Below are positions 1 to 10,015 of a stretch of DNA of 64,000 nucleotides, piece by piece; positions within the stretch are counted from its first letter, which is position 1; each line of letters starts with the position of its first letter. This stretch comes from Candidatus Enterococcus huntleyi (GTDB taxonomy: Bacteria; Bacillota; Bacilli; Lactobacillales; Enterococcaceae), in assembly GCF_009933175.1 (NCBI RefSeq), contig NZ_MAEJ01000010.1:156913-220912 (forward strand). Direction: 5' to 3'. Made by a program: the position numbers and the translations under genes. A model generated the notes under the pieces. The model searched no databases and was not told the origin of the DNA. It saw only the letters and a list, made by a program, of their open reading frames with translations.

Positions 1-3000
1 ACTTTCTGTTACTAACACTTTTTTATAAGTCGCTACTGTCAGACTTGTCCGATATAATTTGACTGGAATGTTTGCCAACCGTGGTTCATTAGTACCCATC
101 AAGCCATCTTTATTGTCATCAAACCAAGCTGTCCCTTTAAAATCTCGCCCATAAACGGTCGTTACTACGGTATTTGAACGCAATGGTGCATTTCCACCGC
201 CGTTGGTACCATCATTTACACTAGCGTTGTTTTTAATCAACTCACTAGCTTTTTGATTCGTTGGTTTCAACTTCACAGTTAATACCATAGAAGCCCCAGG
301 CTCTAAGCTTGGTTGAGAAACTAAGAAAGCTTTGGCTCCTTTAATATCCGCTACAGGAGTTGTTCCTGAGGGATGAGGATTCCAAGCAGGTTTCTTGTTT
401 GGATCCATATTTTCATTGGTCGTCGCAGTAGCTGGTAAGACACTATACGTGATTTTTGCATTGGTCCCAGTGACTGTCGCATCAGTTACTGTATACGCAC
501 CCGATAAAGTCGTTCCTCGAGTATCTCCTTTATACGGTAAATAATCTAACAGTTCGACATTTGGCACTCGTGCTGTACCTGTGTTTTTCACAGTTACTTT
601 GTAGGTAAGTGTATTGTCAATACCGCCAGTAATTGACGGATCAATCGAGCCAACTTCAATCGCCGCTTTATCGACAGTTTTGGTAATTGATAGCTGTGAT
701 TTTATACGTAGAACCCCTAAATGGACATCTACGACATGGAAAGTTTTATCACTAGTGGTCAGTTTAGCCGGTAGGCTACTTAGAATTGGCGCCTCATAAG
801 CAGGTGTTTTATAGGTTGTGACATTCGCTTTTGAGTTCACCTTATCGTTCGCTGCGCCACCTTTTCTGAATTCAGTGACACTGAATTCTTGGGCTGTAAC
901 TCTATCACCGATCACAAATTCAGCGACGTAATTTCCTTCAGGAAGATTTGTAAAAATATAGTTCCCGTTTGCATCGGTTTTATTAGTCGAATTCCCTGAT
1001 GAGTCAATGAATTTGGTACCAGTCAGGTTTTCCGTTACTAATTGATTGGCATAGGTCGTTTTGGCAATACTTGTTCGATAAAGTTTGACTGGAATGTTAG
1101 CCATTCTTACTTCGGCTGTGCCCATCAAACCATCTTTATTATCATCAAACCAAGCTGTACCTTTAAAGTCTCGCCCATAAACAGTCGTTACTACGGTATT
1201 TGAACGCAATGGTGCATTTCCGCCACCGTTGGTGCCATCATTTACACTGGCGTTGTTCTTGATTAGCTCACTCGCTTTTTGATTCGTAGGCACAAGCTTC
1301 ACAGTTAATACCATAGAAGCACCTGGATCTAAGCTCGGCTGAGAAACTAAGAAAGCTTTGGCTCCTTTAATATTCGCTACAGGCGTTGTTCCTGGAGTAT
1401 AGGCTGTCCATACAGGCTTCGTGTTCGGGTTCAAGTTTTCATTCATCGTTGTCGTAGCCGCTGTATTTGTATACGTGATTTTCGCATTGGTTCCAGTGAC
1501 TGTCGCATCGGTTACTGTATATGAACCCGATAGAGTCGTTCCTCGAGTATCTCCTTTATATGGTAAATAATCTAACAGTTCGACATTTGGCACTCGCGCT
1601 GTGCCCGTGTTTTTCACGGTCACTTTATAGGTAAGCGTGTTATTGATACCGCCAGTAATTGATGGATCGATCGAACCGACTTCAATCGCTGCTTTATCAA
1701 CAGTTTTTGTAATTGATAGCTGTGATTTTATGCGTAGAACCCCTAAGTGGACATCTACGACATGGAAAGTTTTATCACTAGTGGTCAGTTTAGCCGGTAG
1801 GCTACTTAGAATTGGCGCCTCATAAGCAGGTGTTTTATAGGTTGTAACATTTGCTTTCGAGTTCACCTTATCGTTCGCAGCGCCACCCTTTCTGAACTCA
1901 GTGACACTAAATTCTTTGGCAGTAACTCTATCACCAATCACAAATTCGGCGACATAATTTCCTTCGGGTAGATTCGCAAAGGTGTAATTTCCATTCGCAT
2001 CGGTTTTTTTATTCACAGTCGTTCCATCCATAAACTTCTCACCGGTTAGACTTTGCGTCACTAATTGATTCGCATAGGTTGTTTTGGCAATACTCGTTCG
2101 ATAAAGTTTGACAGGTATATTAGCCATTCTTACTTCAGATGTGCCCATCAAACCATCTTTATTGTCATCAAACCAAGCTGTTCCTTTGAAGTCTCGCCCA
2201 TAGACAGTCGTTACTACGGTATTTGAACGTAATGGTGCGTTTCCACCACCGTTAGTGCCATCATTTACACTAGCATTATTCTTGATCAGCTCACTCGCTT
2301 TTTGATTCGTAGGCGCAAGCTTCACTGTTAATACCATAGAAGCACCTGGATCTAAGCTCGGTTGAGAAACTAAGAAAGCTTTCGCGCCCTTAATATTCGC
2401 CACAGGCGTTGTCCCAGGAGTATAAGGATTCCAAGCAGGCTTCGTATTCGGGTTCATATTTTCATTCGCTGTCGTATTCGCTGGTGTGATACTATATGTG
2501 ATTTTCGCATTGGTTCCCGAGACTGTTGCATCGGTTACTGTATATGAACCCGATAGAGTCGTTCCTCGAGTATCTCCTTTATACGGTAAATAATCTAACA
2601 GTTCGACATTTGGCACTCGCGCTGCACCCGTATTTTTTACGGTCACTTTATAGGTGAGTGTATTATTGATTCCGCCAGTAATTGACGGATCAATCGAACC
2701 AACTTCAATCGCTGCTTTATCAACAGTTTTGGTAATTGATAACTGTGATTTTATACGTAGAACTCCTAAATGGACATCCACGACATGGAAAGTTTTATCA
2801 CTAGTGGACAGTTTAGCCGGTAGGCTACTTAGAATTGGTGCCTCATAAGCAGGTGTTTTATAGGTTGTGACATTTGCTTTTGAGTTCACTTTATCATTCG
2901 CTGCGCCGCCTTTTCTAAACTCAGTGACGCTGAATTCTTTGGCTGTAACTCTATCACCGATTACAAATTCAGCGACGTAATTTCCTTCAGGGAGATTCGC

Positions 3001-4790
3001 AAAGGTGTAATTTCCATTCGCATCGGTTTTTTTATTCACAGTCGTTCCATCCATAAACTTCTCACCGGTTAGACTTTGCGTCACTAATTGATTGGCGTAG
3101 GTTGTTTTGGCAATACTCGTTCGATAAAGTTTGACTGGAATATTCGCCATTCTTACTTCGGCTGTGCCCATCAAGCCATCTTTATTGTCATCAAACCAAG
3201 CCGTTCCTTTGAAGTCTCGCCCATAGACAGTCGTTACTACGGTATTTGAACGTAATGGTGCGTTTCCACCATTATTGATGCCGTCATTTACACTGGCGTT
3301 GTTCTTAATCAGTTCACCAGCTTTTTGATTTGTAGGTGTAAGCTTCACTGTTAATACTATCGAAGCACCTGGCGCTAAACTTGGCTGAGAAACTAAGAAA
3401 GCTTTGGCTCCTTTAATATTCGCCACAGGCGTTGTCCCTGGGGTATAGGCTGTCCATGCAGGCTTCGTATTCGGGTTCAAGTTTTCATTCGCCGCTGTCG
3501 TAGCCGCTGTATTTGTATACGTAATTTTCGCATTCGTTCCTGAGACTGTCGCATCAGTTACTGTATACGAACCAGATAAAGTCGTTCCTCGAGTGTCCCC
3601 TTTATATGGTAAGTAGTCTAATAGTACGACATTTGGTACTTGCGCTGTGCCCGTATTTTTCACAGTTACTTTATAGGTAAGCGTATTATTGACTCCACCG
3701 CTAATTGATGGATCAATCGAACCAACTTCAATCGCCGCTTTATCAACAGTTTTCGTAATCGATAGCTGTGATTTCAGCCGAACAACACCTAAATGGACAT
3801 CAACGACATGGAAAGTCTTATCGCTTGTGGTCAATTTCGCTGGCAAACTACTTAGAATAGGCGCCTCATAAGCGGGTGTTTTATAGGTTGTGACATTTGC
3901 TTTTGAGTTCACTTTATCATTCGCCGCTCCACCTTTTCTGAACTCAGTAACGCTGAATTCTTTAGCGGTCACTCTGTTACCAATTACAAATTCAGCGACA
4001 TATTTCCCTTCAGGTAAGTTGGAAAATGTGTAATTTCCATTCGCATCAGTTTTTTTAGTCACATTACCTGATAAATCTATGAATCTTTCTCCGGTTAGGC
4101 TTTCCTCAACTAATTGATTAGCGTAAGTTGGTTTAGCAATACTTGTACGATAGAGCTTGACTGGCACATTAGCCATTCTAACTTCATTGGTACCCATCAA
4201 GCCATCTTTATTATCATCAAACCAAGCGGTCCCTTTGAAATCTCGACCATAAACTTTCGTGGTAACAGTCTCAGAGGTGACTGGTAAATTTAAAAAGGAA
4301 TTCATGCTAGCATTGTTAACTAGAACATCCCCTGCCTTTTGTCCAGATGCTCTTAGCTTAATCGTTAGTGTAAGTTCTTGACCTACACCTAATGAATTCG
4401 TAATTACTCGTACAGATTTTGCATTTTTAGCAGCTGGGTCTGCTGGATTGATTGAAGAACCAGCATACGCAATCCAATTTGGGCCGATTACTCCATTTGG
4501 ATTAGCGATAGCACTCTCATTTTCAATTGAATTTGAATAGTATATCTTAGTACCAAAATGTTGATTTGTCTGAATAGATTGAACAGCGAAGCTCCCACTA
4601 AATTTTGTTCCTCGAGCGTCATTGTTGTAAGGAAGAACGTCAAGTACATTCAAATTTGTAATCGGAGTAGCACTTTCGTTTTTTAATTTTATAGTATAAG
4701 TAATTGTGTTATCGATTAAGGTAGGATCGACATCTCCGACTTCTATATTCGTTTTGTTTACAGTTTTACTAATGGTAACCTGTTGAATAA
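1..4790 (-). repeat. In-frame tandem repeats of about 1.02 kb inside the adhesin gene
   Basis: The same landmark (complement of the codons for GLMGT) recurs at about 95, 1121, 2144, 3167 and 4193. The spacings are 1026, 1023, 1023 and 1026 bp, all multiples of three (342 or 341 codons). The three full units between about 690 and 3760 are nearly identical at DNA level. The outermost N-terminal unit (about 3770-4790) has a clearly diverged DUF11 half, and the array continues past the left edge. Near-identity between units points to recent duplication or ongoing homogenisation. Confidence 0.93.
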
Positions 4791-7700
4791 GTTGTACCGT
4801 AAAATGGTCAGATGACGAACGGACGGATTCAGGCGCAGTATCTTTAACGGTTGGTGAACCAGTAAGCCATATTTCTCCAACCGTTTTTACACCTAAATTA
4901 TTCGTGTAACCAGTATCTTCAAATGAAAGATTAGTATAGTTAATGGATGAGGAAAAATTGACCTCAATTCCTGTAGTTAATGAAATCTTACTAAAACTCC
5001 ATTTCAAAGTGCTAGTTCCATCAGAATTTGTGGTTATCGTAGGATTGGGGAGTGCTTTTCCTAATCCATCTTTCGCAGATCCTGGCTTATAAGAAATTCC
5101 TTTAGGCAATTTTGTAATTAATGAACTATCATAATTAACCCCTTTAGTACCAGCAGGTACACCCGTTATCTTGATATTTACATCATCAGTTGTTTGGTAG
5201 GTAGAACGTTCGACTTCGGTTTTCGTTGTAATGCTGAATTTTTGAATATAAGCTGATGTACCATAATAGTTCCAATACTTATCTGGAGTGGACGTTACGT
5301 TACCATTCGAGTCGTAAACTGTCGGCAAATATTTTGTATTGAGTTTCCCGTTATTTACAGCTGGCTCGAATAGAACGGCTCCGCTTGCATTAATAAATTG
5401 GCTACTTTCCATCAATGTAATTGGTTTGCCATTGCCGTTTCTATCCCCTGGATTTCCGGTTACTATAACTGGAAGTCTAGGGTAATGAGATACATCATGA
5501 TTAACTGAGCCTAATGTTTTCAACGTCAGTATTGATTCAACCGCTGAAATCGGTCCGACTTTCTGTGCGGCTTCAGGAGTTGAATACCAAGAATATAAAT
5601 CCCAGTTTTTGGGTAATGTAGAAATATTCATAGTATAAGGGGGCGTCTGAGTAATATTCTTTGCAACCCCGTATTTAAATATGCGGGATTCTATCGCTGA
5701 TTCTGGTACGCTGGTTACAGAAGTAGATTTTCTGTTAGTATCATACTTAAAAGTAGTAGGATCCCACATCAGTAAACTTTTGAATTGTTTAATACTGTGG
5801 TTAGATGTTAAGTCGAAAGCTCCTAAGTAGATTTCGTCTCCTTGATTTAAGCGCCCATTCCCACCATTAATATTTGGAACTGGTAAATTTAATTCAAGGT
5901 TAGTCACATTCTGTGGTGTTCCATCTACTGACTTTACAAATAATGGACCTCCAGCATATGCGCCAGTCGATGTTATTATTGTAGGATAAGATAAGCTCGT
6001 ATCATTTGATGTAGTTAGACCATCATAACTGACAGAATCTATATACAATATTATATCGTATCGGTTCCAACCGTTGGCTTGCCCTATTTTAGTAGATGGA
6101 CCGCCATCCCAAGCAAATATAACTTCTTGACTGGAAAAACTTTTATTAGTCGCTCCAGGAGCTCGTTCTCCTGTCATATTATAGGTATAAGGATTAACAA
6201 CTCCAGCATATCCAGAATTACTAAATGTGGTTCCTCCTGCTTTGGTTGTTTTCCCACCTGTGAATGTTCCTGAATTATAAACACCTATTAAAGACAAATC
6301 GCCAGTTGGCTGCGATAAATGAAGTTTTTTCGTATTTGCATTGGGCACCTGTAGAGGCTGTGTGTACTTTGTAACATCCAACCCAGCATTTTTTGACCAA
6401 GTTACTGATGAGCGATTTTTAACTGCTGGTGCAAATCCAAAACAATCAAATGCCTCATACTGACTTGCTGACATAGCGCTAGTGGTTCCGTTTTTTTGAT
6501 AGGTTCCTTTTTGCTTTACAGTATACGAAATTGCACCTTTAGGAAAGGTCGACCCTCGATAATCACCAGTTGCTCTTCCAGTTAAAGGCTTTAAGGTAGT
6601 TACAATCCCTACATCATATCCATTAATCATGGTATACTTTGCGTCAATCCCTAAGGTAGTACTTGGTCTAGTTTCACCTCGAACCATCGTCACACCGACG
6701 GAAGGTTTAGCTGAAACATAAGTCACTGGTGTTTGAAGTTTTGGCAATTCCTTTACTGTATATGTTTTATTAAATGTTTCTTTTTTACCAGTTGTAACAT
6801 TCATAGCATCGACAATTTCTAATTTTATTGTCGGTTGTATCTGTTTGCCATTTTCAGCGCCATAAACACTTAAAATGATAGGAACAAAAATCTGTCCCGA
6901 GCCACTAATAATAGATTCCATTGAGCCTTCTGAATATTGAGAGCCATTCGTGTTTGAGACATATTTCCCATTTGATATCTCCCCATTATTTTTAGGCACT
7001 CCTGAGACTAACTCAACCGCATTAGGCATGGTTCCTGTTACTCGATAACGTATATCTTTATAATTTTCATTCAAAGTTGTATTTTGAATTGAAAATGAGA
7101 CCAAATAGCTGATTTGGTCAAAAGAACGGACTCTAGTATTTGTTGCGGAACTATCATATCCTGCTAGATCATTATTATCAAACCCTGCTGTTCCGGTTCT
7201 TGTAGAGAGAAGAACATCTTTAACGATTAGTGAGGATAGTGCCTGTGTGTTCTTCGAGCTACTTTGTTCTTTACCAGCAATGAATTTAGGTGCTAATAAA
7301 GAATCATCTACTTGATACTCTGCGTTTAGTAACTCATCAACACTTTTATTCGTTGTTTCAGTCTTTACAGAATGTACCCCATCTGATTGAGCTACATCAG
7401 TCTTTGTTTGCTTATCTTCTATTGAGCTCTCTTGCGTACTTGCTGATGGTTGTTCTTCTTTTTTAGCAACTTCGGATTGTGGTTCAGATGATGTAGAAGA
7501 TGGTTGTGACTGCTCTTCTACAGTCTCGGCTGTAGTTGATTCTGTAGTTTCGAAATGAAATAAATTTTGTTGTACTTTTTCTTTCCCAACTTCTGTAATT
7601 ATAACTTTCCCCATTTTTTTCGAGGTTCGTTTTACATGTAATTGAGTAGTTTCTTCTTTCTTGAGTTGAAAGTATGTTCCTGCATGAGGTTCTTCTTTTA

Positions 7701-8193
7701 TCTGGTAAAATTTCGCCGGTTGCTGTGCTACCTCATTATTATTTGAAGAGGTAGAAGAAGTTAAAGAGAGTTCCTCAGCTGGTTCTTCAATTGAAGCTTC
7801 TACTTGAATCGTTTCTTCGCTTTGATCATCTTCAATACTCGTTGCCGATTCTTTAGTAGATTGTTCGATTACCTCCATCAATTCTTGATAAGTGATAATC
7901 TCAGTTTGTGTCTCTTCTCCAGTTTTTTCTTGATACACTTCATAATTTTCATCATCTGGAAGTCGCAGCCAGTAATTCTCTTTACCTGTTAATTCCAACT
8001 GGACGGTTTCTTCTTGAATGAGTGTATCGGCCAAAGAAACTGTTTTTCCGTTAATCTTTACATGCGCAAAGGGTTGTTCAGAATCATCTGCTTTCAACAC
8101 ATTCCCTCTAGGAATGGCTAAAACCACTCCTAGAAGGAAGATTACTGGAAGAAGAACGGTGACTATCTGCTTGATTCGTTGCGTTTTATGCAT
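1..8193 (-). CDS. Giant repeat-rich surface adhesin (SdrD-B/Cna-B plus DUF11 repeats), C-terminus beyond left edge
   Basis: An uninterrupted reading frame of 2,731 codons starts at the ATG at 8191-8193 and leaves the window still open, so the C-terminus and any LPxTG anchor are not seen. Residues 1 to about 35 form a signal peptide (basic MHKTQRIKQ start, hydrophobic core, cleavage near LKA). A Ser/Thr/Glu/Gln-rich linker follows to about residue 300. A non-repeated region, probably the ligand-binding part, runs to about residue 1130. Tandem blocks of about 341 aa follow. Each pairs a DUF11-like domain (SITKTVDKAAIEVG, TLTYKVTVKNTG, LLDYLPYKGDTRGT) with an SdrD-B/Cna-B-like domain (GRDFKGTAWFDDNKDG, TDANGNYTFANLPEG). 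The gene starts 31 bp after the pilin gene with an AAGGG-type ribosome site, so the two probably form one operon. Role in adhesion is inferred from architecture; the ligand is unknown. Confidence 0.9.
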   Translation of the reverse strand, partial: MHKTQRIKQIVTVLLPVIFLLGVVLAIPRGNVLKADDSEQPFAHVKINGKTVSLADTLIQEETVQLELTGKENYWLRLPDDENYEVYQEKTGEETQTEIITYQELMEVIEQSTKESATSIEDDQSEETIQVEASIEEPAEELSLTSSTSSNNNEVAQQPAKFYQIKEEPHAGTYFQLKKEETTQLHVKRTSKKMGKVIITEVGKEKVQQNLFHFETTESTTAETVEEQSQPSSTSSEPQSEVAKKEEQPSASTQESSIEDKQTKTDVAQSDGVHSVKTETTNKSVDELLNAEYQVDDSLLAPKFIAGKEQSSSKNTQALSSLIVKDVLLSTRTGTAGFDNNDLAGYDSSATNTRVRSFDQISYLVSFSIQNTTLNENYKDIRYRVTGTMPNAVELVSGVPKNNGEISNGKYVSNTNGSQYSEGSMESIISGSGQIFVPIILSVYGAENGKQIQPTIKLEIVDAMNVTTGKKETFNKTYTVKELPKLQTPVTYVSAKPSVGVTMVRGETRPSTTLGIDAKYTMINGYDVGIVTTLKPLTGRATGDYRGSTFPKGAISYTVKQKGTYQKNGTTSAMSASQYEAFDCFGFAPAVKNRSSVTWSKNAGLDVTKYTQPLQVPNANTKKLHLSQPTGDLSLIGVYNSGTFTGGKTTKAGGTTFSNSGYAGVVNPYTYNMTGERAPGATNKSFSSQEVIFAWDGGPSTKIGQANGWNRYDIILYIDSVSYDGLTTSNDTSLSYPTIITSTGAYAGGPLFVKSVDGTPQNVTNLELNLPVPNINGGNGRLNQGDEIYLGAFDLTSNHSIKQFKSLLMWDPTTFKYDTNRKSTSVTSVPESAIESRIFKYGVAKNITQTPPYTMNISTLPKNWDLYSWYSTPEAAQKVGPISAVESILTLKTLGSVNHDVSHYPRLPVIVTGNPGDRNGNGKPITLMESSQFINASGAVLFEPAVNNGKLNTKYLPTVYDSNGNVTSTPDKYWNYYGTSAYIQKFSITTKTEVERSTYQTTDDVNIKITGVPAGTKGVNYDSSLITKLPKGISYKPGSAKDGLGKALPNPTITTNSDGTSTLKWSFSKISLTTGIEVNFSSSINYTNLSFEDTGYTNNLGVKTVGEIWLTGSPTVKDTAPESVRSSSDHFTVQLIQQVTISKTVNKTNIEVGDVDPTLIDNTITYTIKLKNESATPITNLNVLDVLPYNNDARGTKFSGSFAVQSIQTNQHFGTKIYYSNSIENESAIANPNGVIGPNWIAYAGSSINPADPAAKNAKSVRVITNSLGVGQELTLTIKLRASGQKAGDVLVNNASMNSFLNLPVTSETVTTKVYGRDFKGTAWFDDNKDGLMGTNEVRMANVPVKLYRTSIAKPTYANQLVEESLTGERFIDLSGNVTKKTDANGNYTFSNLPEGKYVAEFVIGNRVTAKEFSVTEFRKGGAANDKVNSKANVTTYKTPAYEAPILSSLPAKLTTSDKTFHVVDVHLGVVRLKSQLSITKTVDKAAIEVGSIDPSISGGVNNTLTYKVTVKNTGTAQVPNVVLLDYLPYKGDTRGTTLSGSYTVTDATVSGTNAKITYTNTAATTAANENLNPNTKPAWTAYTPGTTPVANIKGAKAFLVSQPSLAPGASIVLTVKLTPTNQKAGELIKNNASVNDGINNGGNAPLRSNTVVTTVYGRDFKGTAWFDDNKDGLMGTAEVRMANIPVKLYRTSIAKTTYANQLVTQSLTGEKFMDGTTVNKKTDANGNYTFANLPEGNYVAEFVIGDRVTAKEFSVTEFRKGGAANDKVNSKANVTTYKTPAYEAPILSSLPAKLSTSDKTFHVVDVHLGVLRIKSQLSITKTVDKAAIEVGSIDPSITGGINNTLTYKVTVKNTGAARVPNVELLDYLPYKGDTRGTTLSGSYTVTDATVSGTNAKITYSITPANTTANENMNPNTKPAWNPYTPGTTPVANIKGAKAFLVSQPSLDPGASMVLTVKLAPTNQKASELIKNNASVNDGTNGGGNAPLRSNTVVTTVYGRDFKGTAWFDDNKDGLMGTSEVRMANIPVKLYRTSIAKTTYANQLVTQSLTGEKFMDGTTVNKKTDANGNYTFANLPEGNYVAEFVIGDRVTAKEFSVTEFRKGGAANDKVNSKANVTTYKTPAYEAPILSSLPAKLTTSDKTFHVVDVHLGVLRIKSQLSITKTVDKAAIEVGSIDPSITGGINNTLTYKVTVKNTGTARVPNVELLDYLPYKGDTRGTTLSGSYTVTDATVTGTNAKITYTNTAATTTMNENLNPNTKPVWTAYTPGTTPVANIKGAKAFLVSQPSLDPGASMVLTVKLVPTNQKASELIKNNASVNDGTNGGGNAPLRSNTVVTTVYGRDFKGTAWFDDNKDGLMGTAEVRMANIPVKLYRTSIAKTTYANQLVTENLTGTKFIDSSGNSTNKTDANGNYIFTNLPEGNYVAEFVIGDRVTAQEFSVTEFRKGGAANDKVNSKANVTTYKTPAYEAPILSSLPAKLTTSDKTFHVVDVHLGVLRIKSQLSITKTVDKAAIEVGSIDPSITGGIDNTLTYKVTVKNTGTARVPNVELLDYLPYKGDTRGTTLSGAYTVTDATVTGTNAKITYSVLPATATTNENMDPNKKPAWNPHPSGTTPVADIKGAKAFLVSQPSLEPGASMVLTVKLKPTNQKASELIKNNASVNDGTNGGGNAPLRSNTVVTTVYGRDFKGTAWFDDNKDGLMGTNEPRLANIPVKLYRTSLTVATYKKVLVTES

Positions 8194-8224
8194 CGTCGTT
8201 CCATCCCTTCATCCCCTTTTTTCT

Positions 8225-9934
8225 TTATGCTTGACGACGTTTTTTGTCGATTGAGATTGCTACTGTACCAATCGTGATTGCTCCTAGAGCGATCGCAACT
8301 AATAGAGTTGTTCCTTGGCCCCCAGTAAATGGTAGGTCAGTTTTTGGTTTATCGACAACATTTAATTCCACTGCATCGTCTTTTTCAGTAGTTAGGTTGA
8401 CAGTTACTTCTTGAGGTGCTTTTAATAGTTCATAACCTTCTGGTGCTTTTGTTTCCACTACCCAGTAGCTACGACTAACTTCATCATTTTGAACAAAGCC
8501 ATCTTTATTTGCGTCATCCCAATCAAGAGCTAATCCATCAAATACTGCGCGTCCTTTTTCACCAGACTTAGCGACTAAGAAGCTTACGCCTTCCGGTAAA
8601 GTAGCACCTTTATCGTAGGCTTTACCATCGTTAGCGATGAATTTTTCTGCTTCTGCCTCTTCTTTAGTGAAAGCAATCATGAATTCAGCATCAGCTAGAA
8701 CTGCTTTTGTATCTTCTGCAGTTTTCTCGATATCAAATCCACCTGTGTAATATTTTGGTTTGCTTTCTTCCGGAGGTGTAACAGTTTTTGGTTTTTGGCC
8801 AGGCACTTGATAGTTAATGGTGAAGTTATTATCCAAAATACCATTCCAGTTTTCTGCAACAGTCGTTATTAAGATTGTACGGATATCAGTAAATCCGTTT
8901 GCCACCGTACCAACTTTGGTTAATCCAGCTTCAGTTAAAGTAGTTTTCAACGTGTTAGTTGCTTCATCAAATGCAACCGTGTAGTCAGCTGCTGCTAAAT
9001 CAGTCCACTCGCCAGTTTCTGTTTTCACTTGAACTTTTGCACTGTCTTTTTTGTATGTTAATTGGCTATCTAATTTATCTGTCATAGAGAAGTTTGGTTG
9101 TAATAAACCACTATCGTCACGGACAGCAATCGCTTGTCCAGCTACCATTTCATATGTACCAGTGATTTTCCCATCAGCATCATATACATCGATTGTGCCA
9201 TTTTGAGCAGCCACTTGCCATAAACCAGCAGGGACTTTTGCTTCTAGTTCCCATTGGAATTCTTGTCCTGCATGCACAGAGTCACCTTTTTTGTCATTAA
9301 TCGTTTTATCAGGGTTAACTAAACTTTCCAAAATGTTTTTTGGTTGTACTTGTACGTCGTAAATTAATGAACTTAGATCCGTACGACTTGTTTGTGGTAC
9401 ATGTACGAAGAATGGATCCGCAGGTGTTTCCACTTTTTTACCAGCCGTCGCTGTTAAGTCAGTCCGATCGTCAGCAAGCTCAGTGACTAAATAAATTCCA
9501 TCATTTGCGCGTCCGATACCTAAATCCAGAACAGCTTTCCCACTCGCATCAGTAGTGATTGTTTGTTCAGTAAATGTTCCGTCAATTGTGTAGTGCTTCG
9601 TAAGCTCTTGTTTACGAGGATCAGTTAGTGAAGCCCCTCCAACAGGTACAACACGTTGCACTTTAAATTTGATTCCAGGGATTACATCTTTGTCGACTGC
9701 TTGATGGCTACCTTCGCCACGTCCGCCTAGTTCAGATGCATCACGGACTTGGTATTTCCAGATTGAGATTGAACGATTTGATGTTGTATCAGCTGTTGGG
9801 TTAGCACTTGTTAATTGGCTTACCTCTTCAGCTTGCGCAACCACGGCTTGCCCTAATGGTAAAACTCCTACTGCTGTAAATAATGTTGCTGCGACAGTTA
9901 CCTGTGCAAGAATTGTTTTCTTGTTGAATTTCAT
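8225..9934 (-). CDS. LPxTG major pilin (SpaD/FctA-type, isopeptide-forming)
   Basis: This 569-aa surface protein has the features of a sortase-assembled backbone pilin. Residues 1-36 are a signal peptide ending AQA. A pilin motif with the polymerising lysine is seen at about residues 192-200 (YDVQVQPKN). Cna-B-like domains follow, and the E-box YWVVETKAPEGYELL lies near residue 485, giving the glutamate for an intramolecular isopeptide bond. The cell-wall sorting signal LPFTG lies near residue 534, followed by a hydrophobic segment and the tail KKRRQA. A ribosome site (AGGAG) lies just before the ATG. It is the first gene of a leftward operon with the giant adhesin. No sortase is visible, so it must be further left or elsewhere. 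The pilin identity is well supported; the name of the pilus type is not. Confidence 0.9.
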   Translation of the reverse strand: MKFNKKTILAQVTVAATLFTAVGVLPLGQAVVAQAEEVSQLTSANPTADTTSNRSISIWKYQVRDASELGGRGEGSHQAVDKDVIPGIKFKVQRVVPVGGASLTDPRKQELTKHYTIDGTFTEQTITTDASGKAVLDLGIGRANDGIYLVTELADDRTDLTATAGKKVETPADPFFVHVPQTSRTDLSSLIYDVQVQPKNILESLVNPDKTINDKKGDSVHAGQEFQWELEAKVPAGLWQVAAQNGTIDVYDADGKITGTYEMVAGQAIAVRDDSGLLQPNFSMTDKLDSQLTYKKDSAKVQVKTETGEWTDLAAADYTVAFDEATNTLKTTLTEAGLTKVGTVANGFTDIRTILITTVAENWNGILDNNFTINYQVPGQKPKTVTPPEESKPKYYTGGFDIEKTAEDTKAVLADAEFMIAFTKEEAEAEKFIANDGKAYDKGATLPEGVSFLVAKSGEKGRAVFDGLALDWDDANKDGFVQNDEVSRSYWVVETKAPEGYELLKAPQEVTVNLTTEKDDAVELNVVDKPKTDLPFTGGQGTTLLVAIALGAITIGTVAISIDKKRRQA

Positions 9935-9972
9935 CTAAATTAACTCCTCTTTTTTATTTTCTCTTTTTTCGA

Positions 9973-10002
9973 GATATATGTTTTCAATCATTTGCTAGTC
10001 AA
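9973..10002 (-). promoter_or_regulatory. Candidate proximal promoter of the pilin operon
   Basis: On the minus strand, TTGACT (9997-10002) is followed after 18 bp by TATATC (9973-9978), or after 17 bp by ATATAT. Transcription would start about 30 bp before the pilin ATG and include its AGGAG ribosome site. This element lies outside the invertible segment, so some pilin expression could be independent of the switch. Confidence 0.45.
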
Positions 10003-10015
10003 CAATCGACCCTAA

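Noticed and set aside
614..3871. Four similar plus-strand frames of about 60 codons at about 1-kb intervals
   Set aside because: They are the antisense shadow of the adhesin repeats, lack ribosome sites, and recur only because the repeat unit recurs.
1..4790. Long repeated DNA considered as a CRISPR-like or mobile repeat
   Set aside because: Units are about 1 kb, in frame and coding; there are no short repeats with unique spacers and no cas genes.
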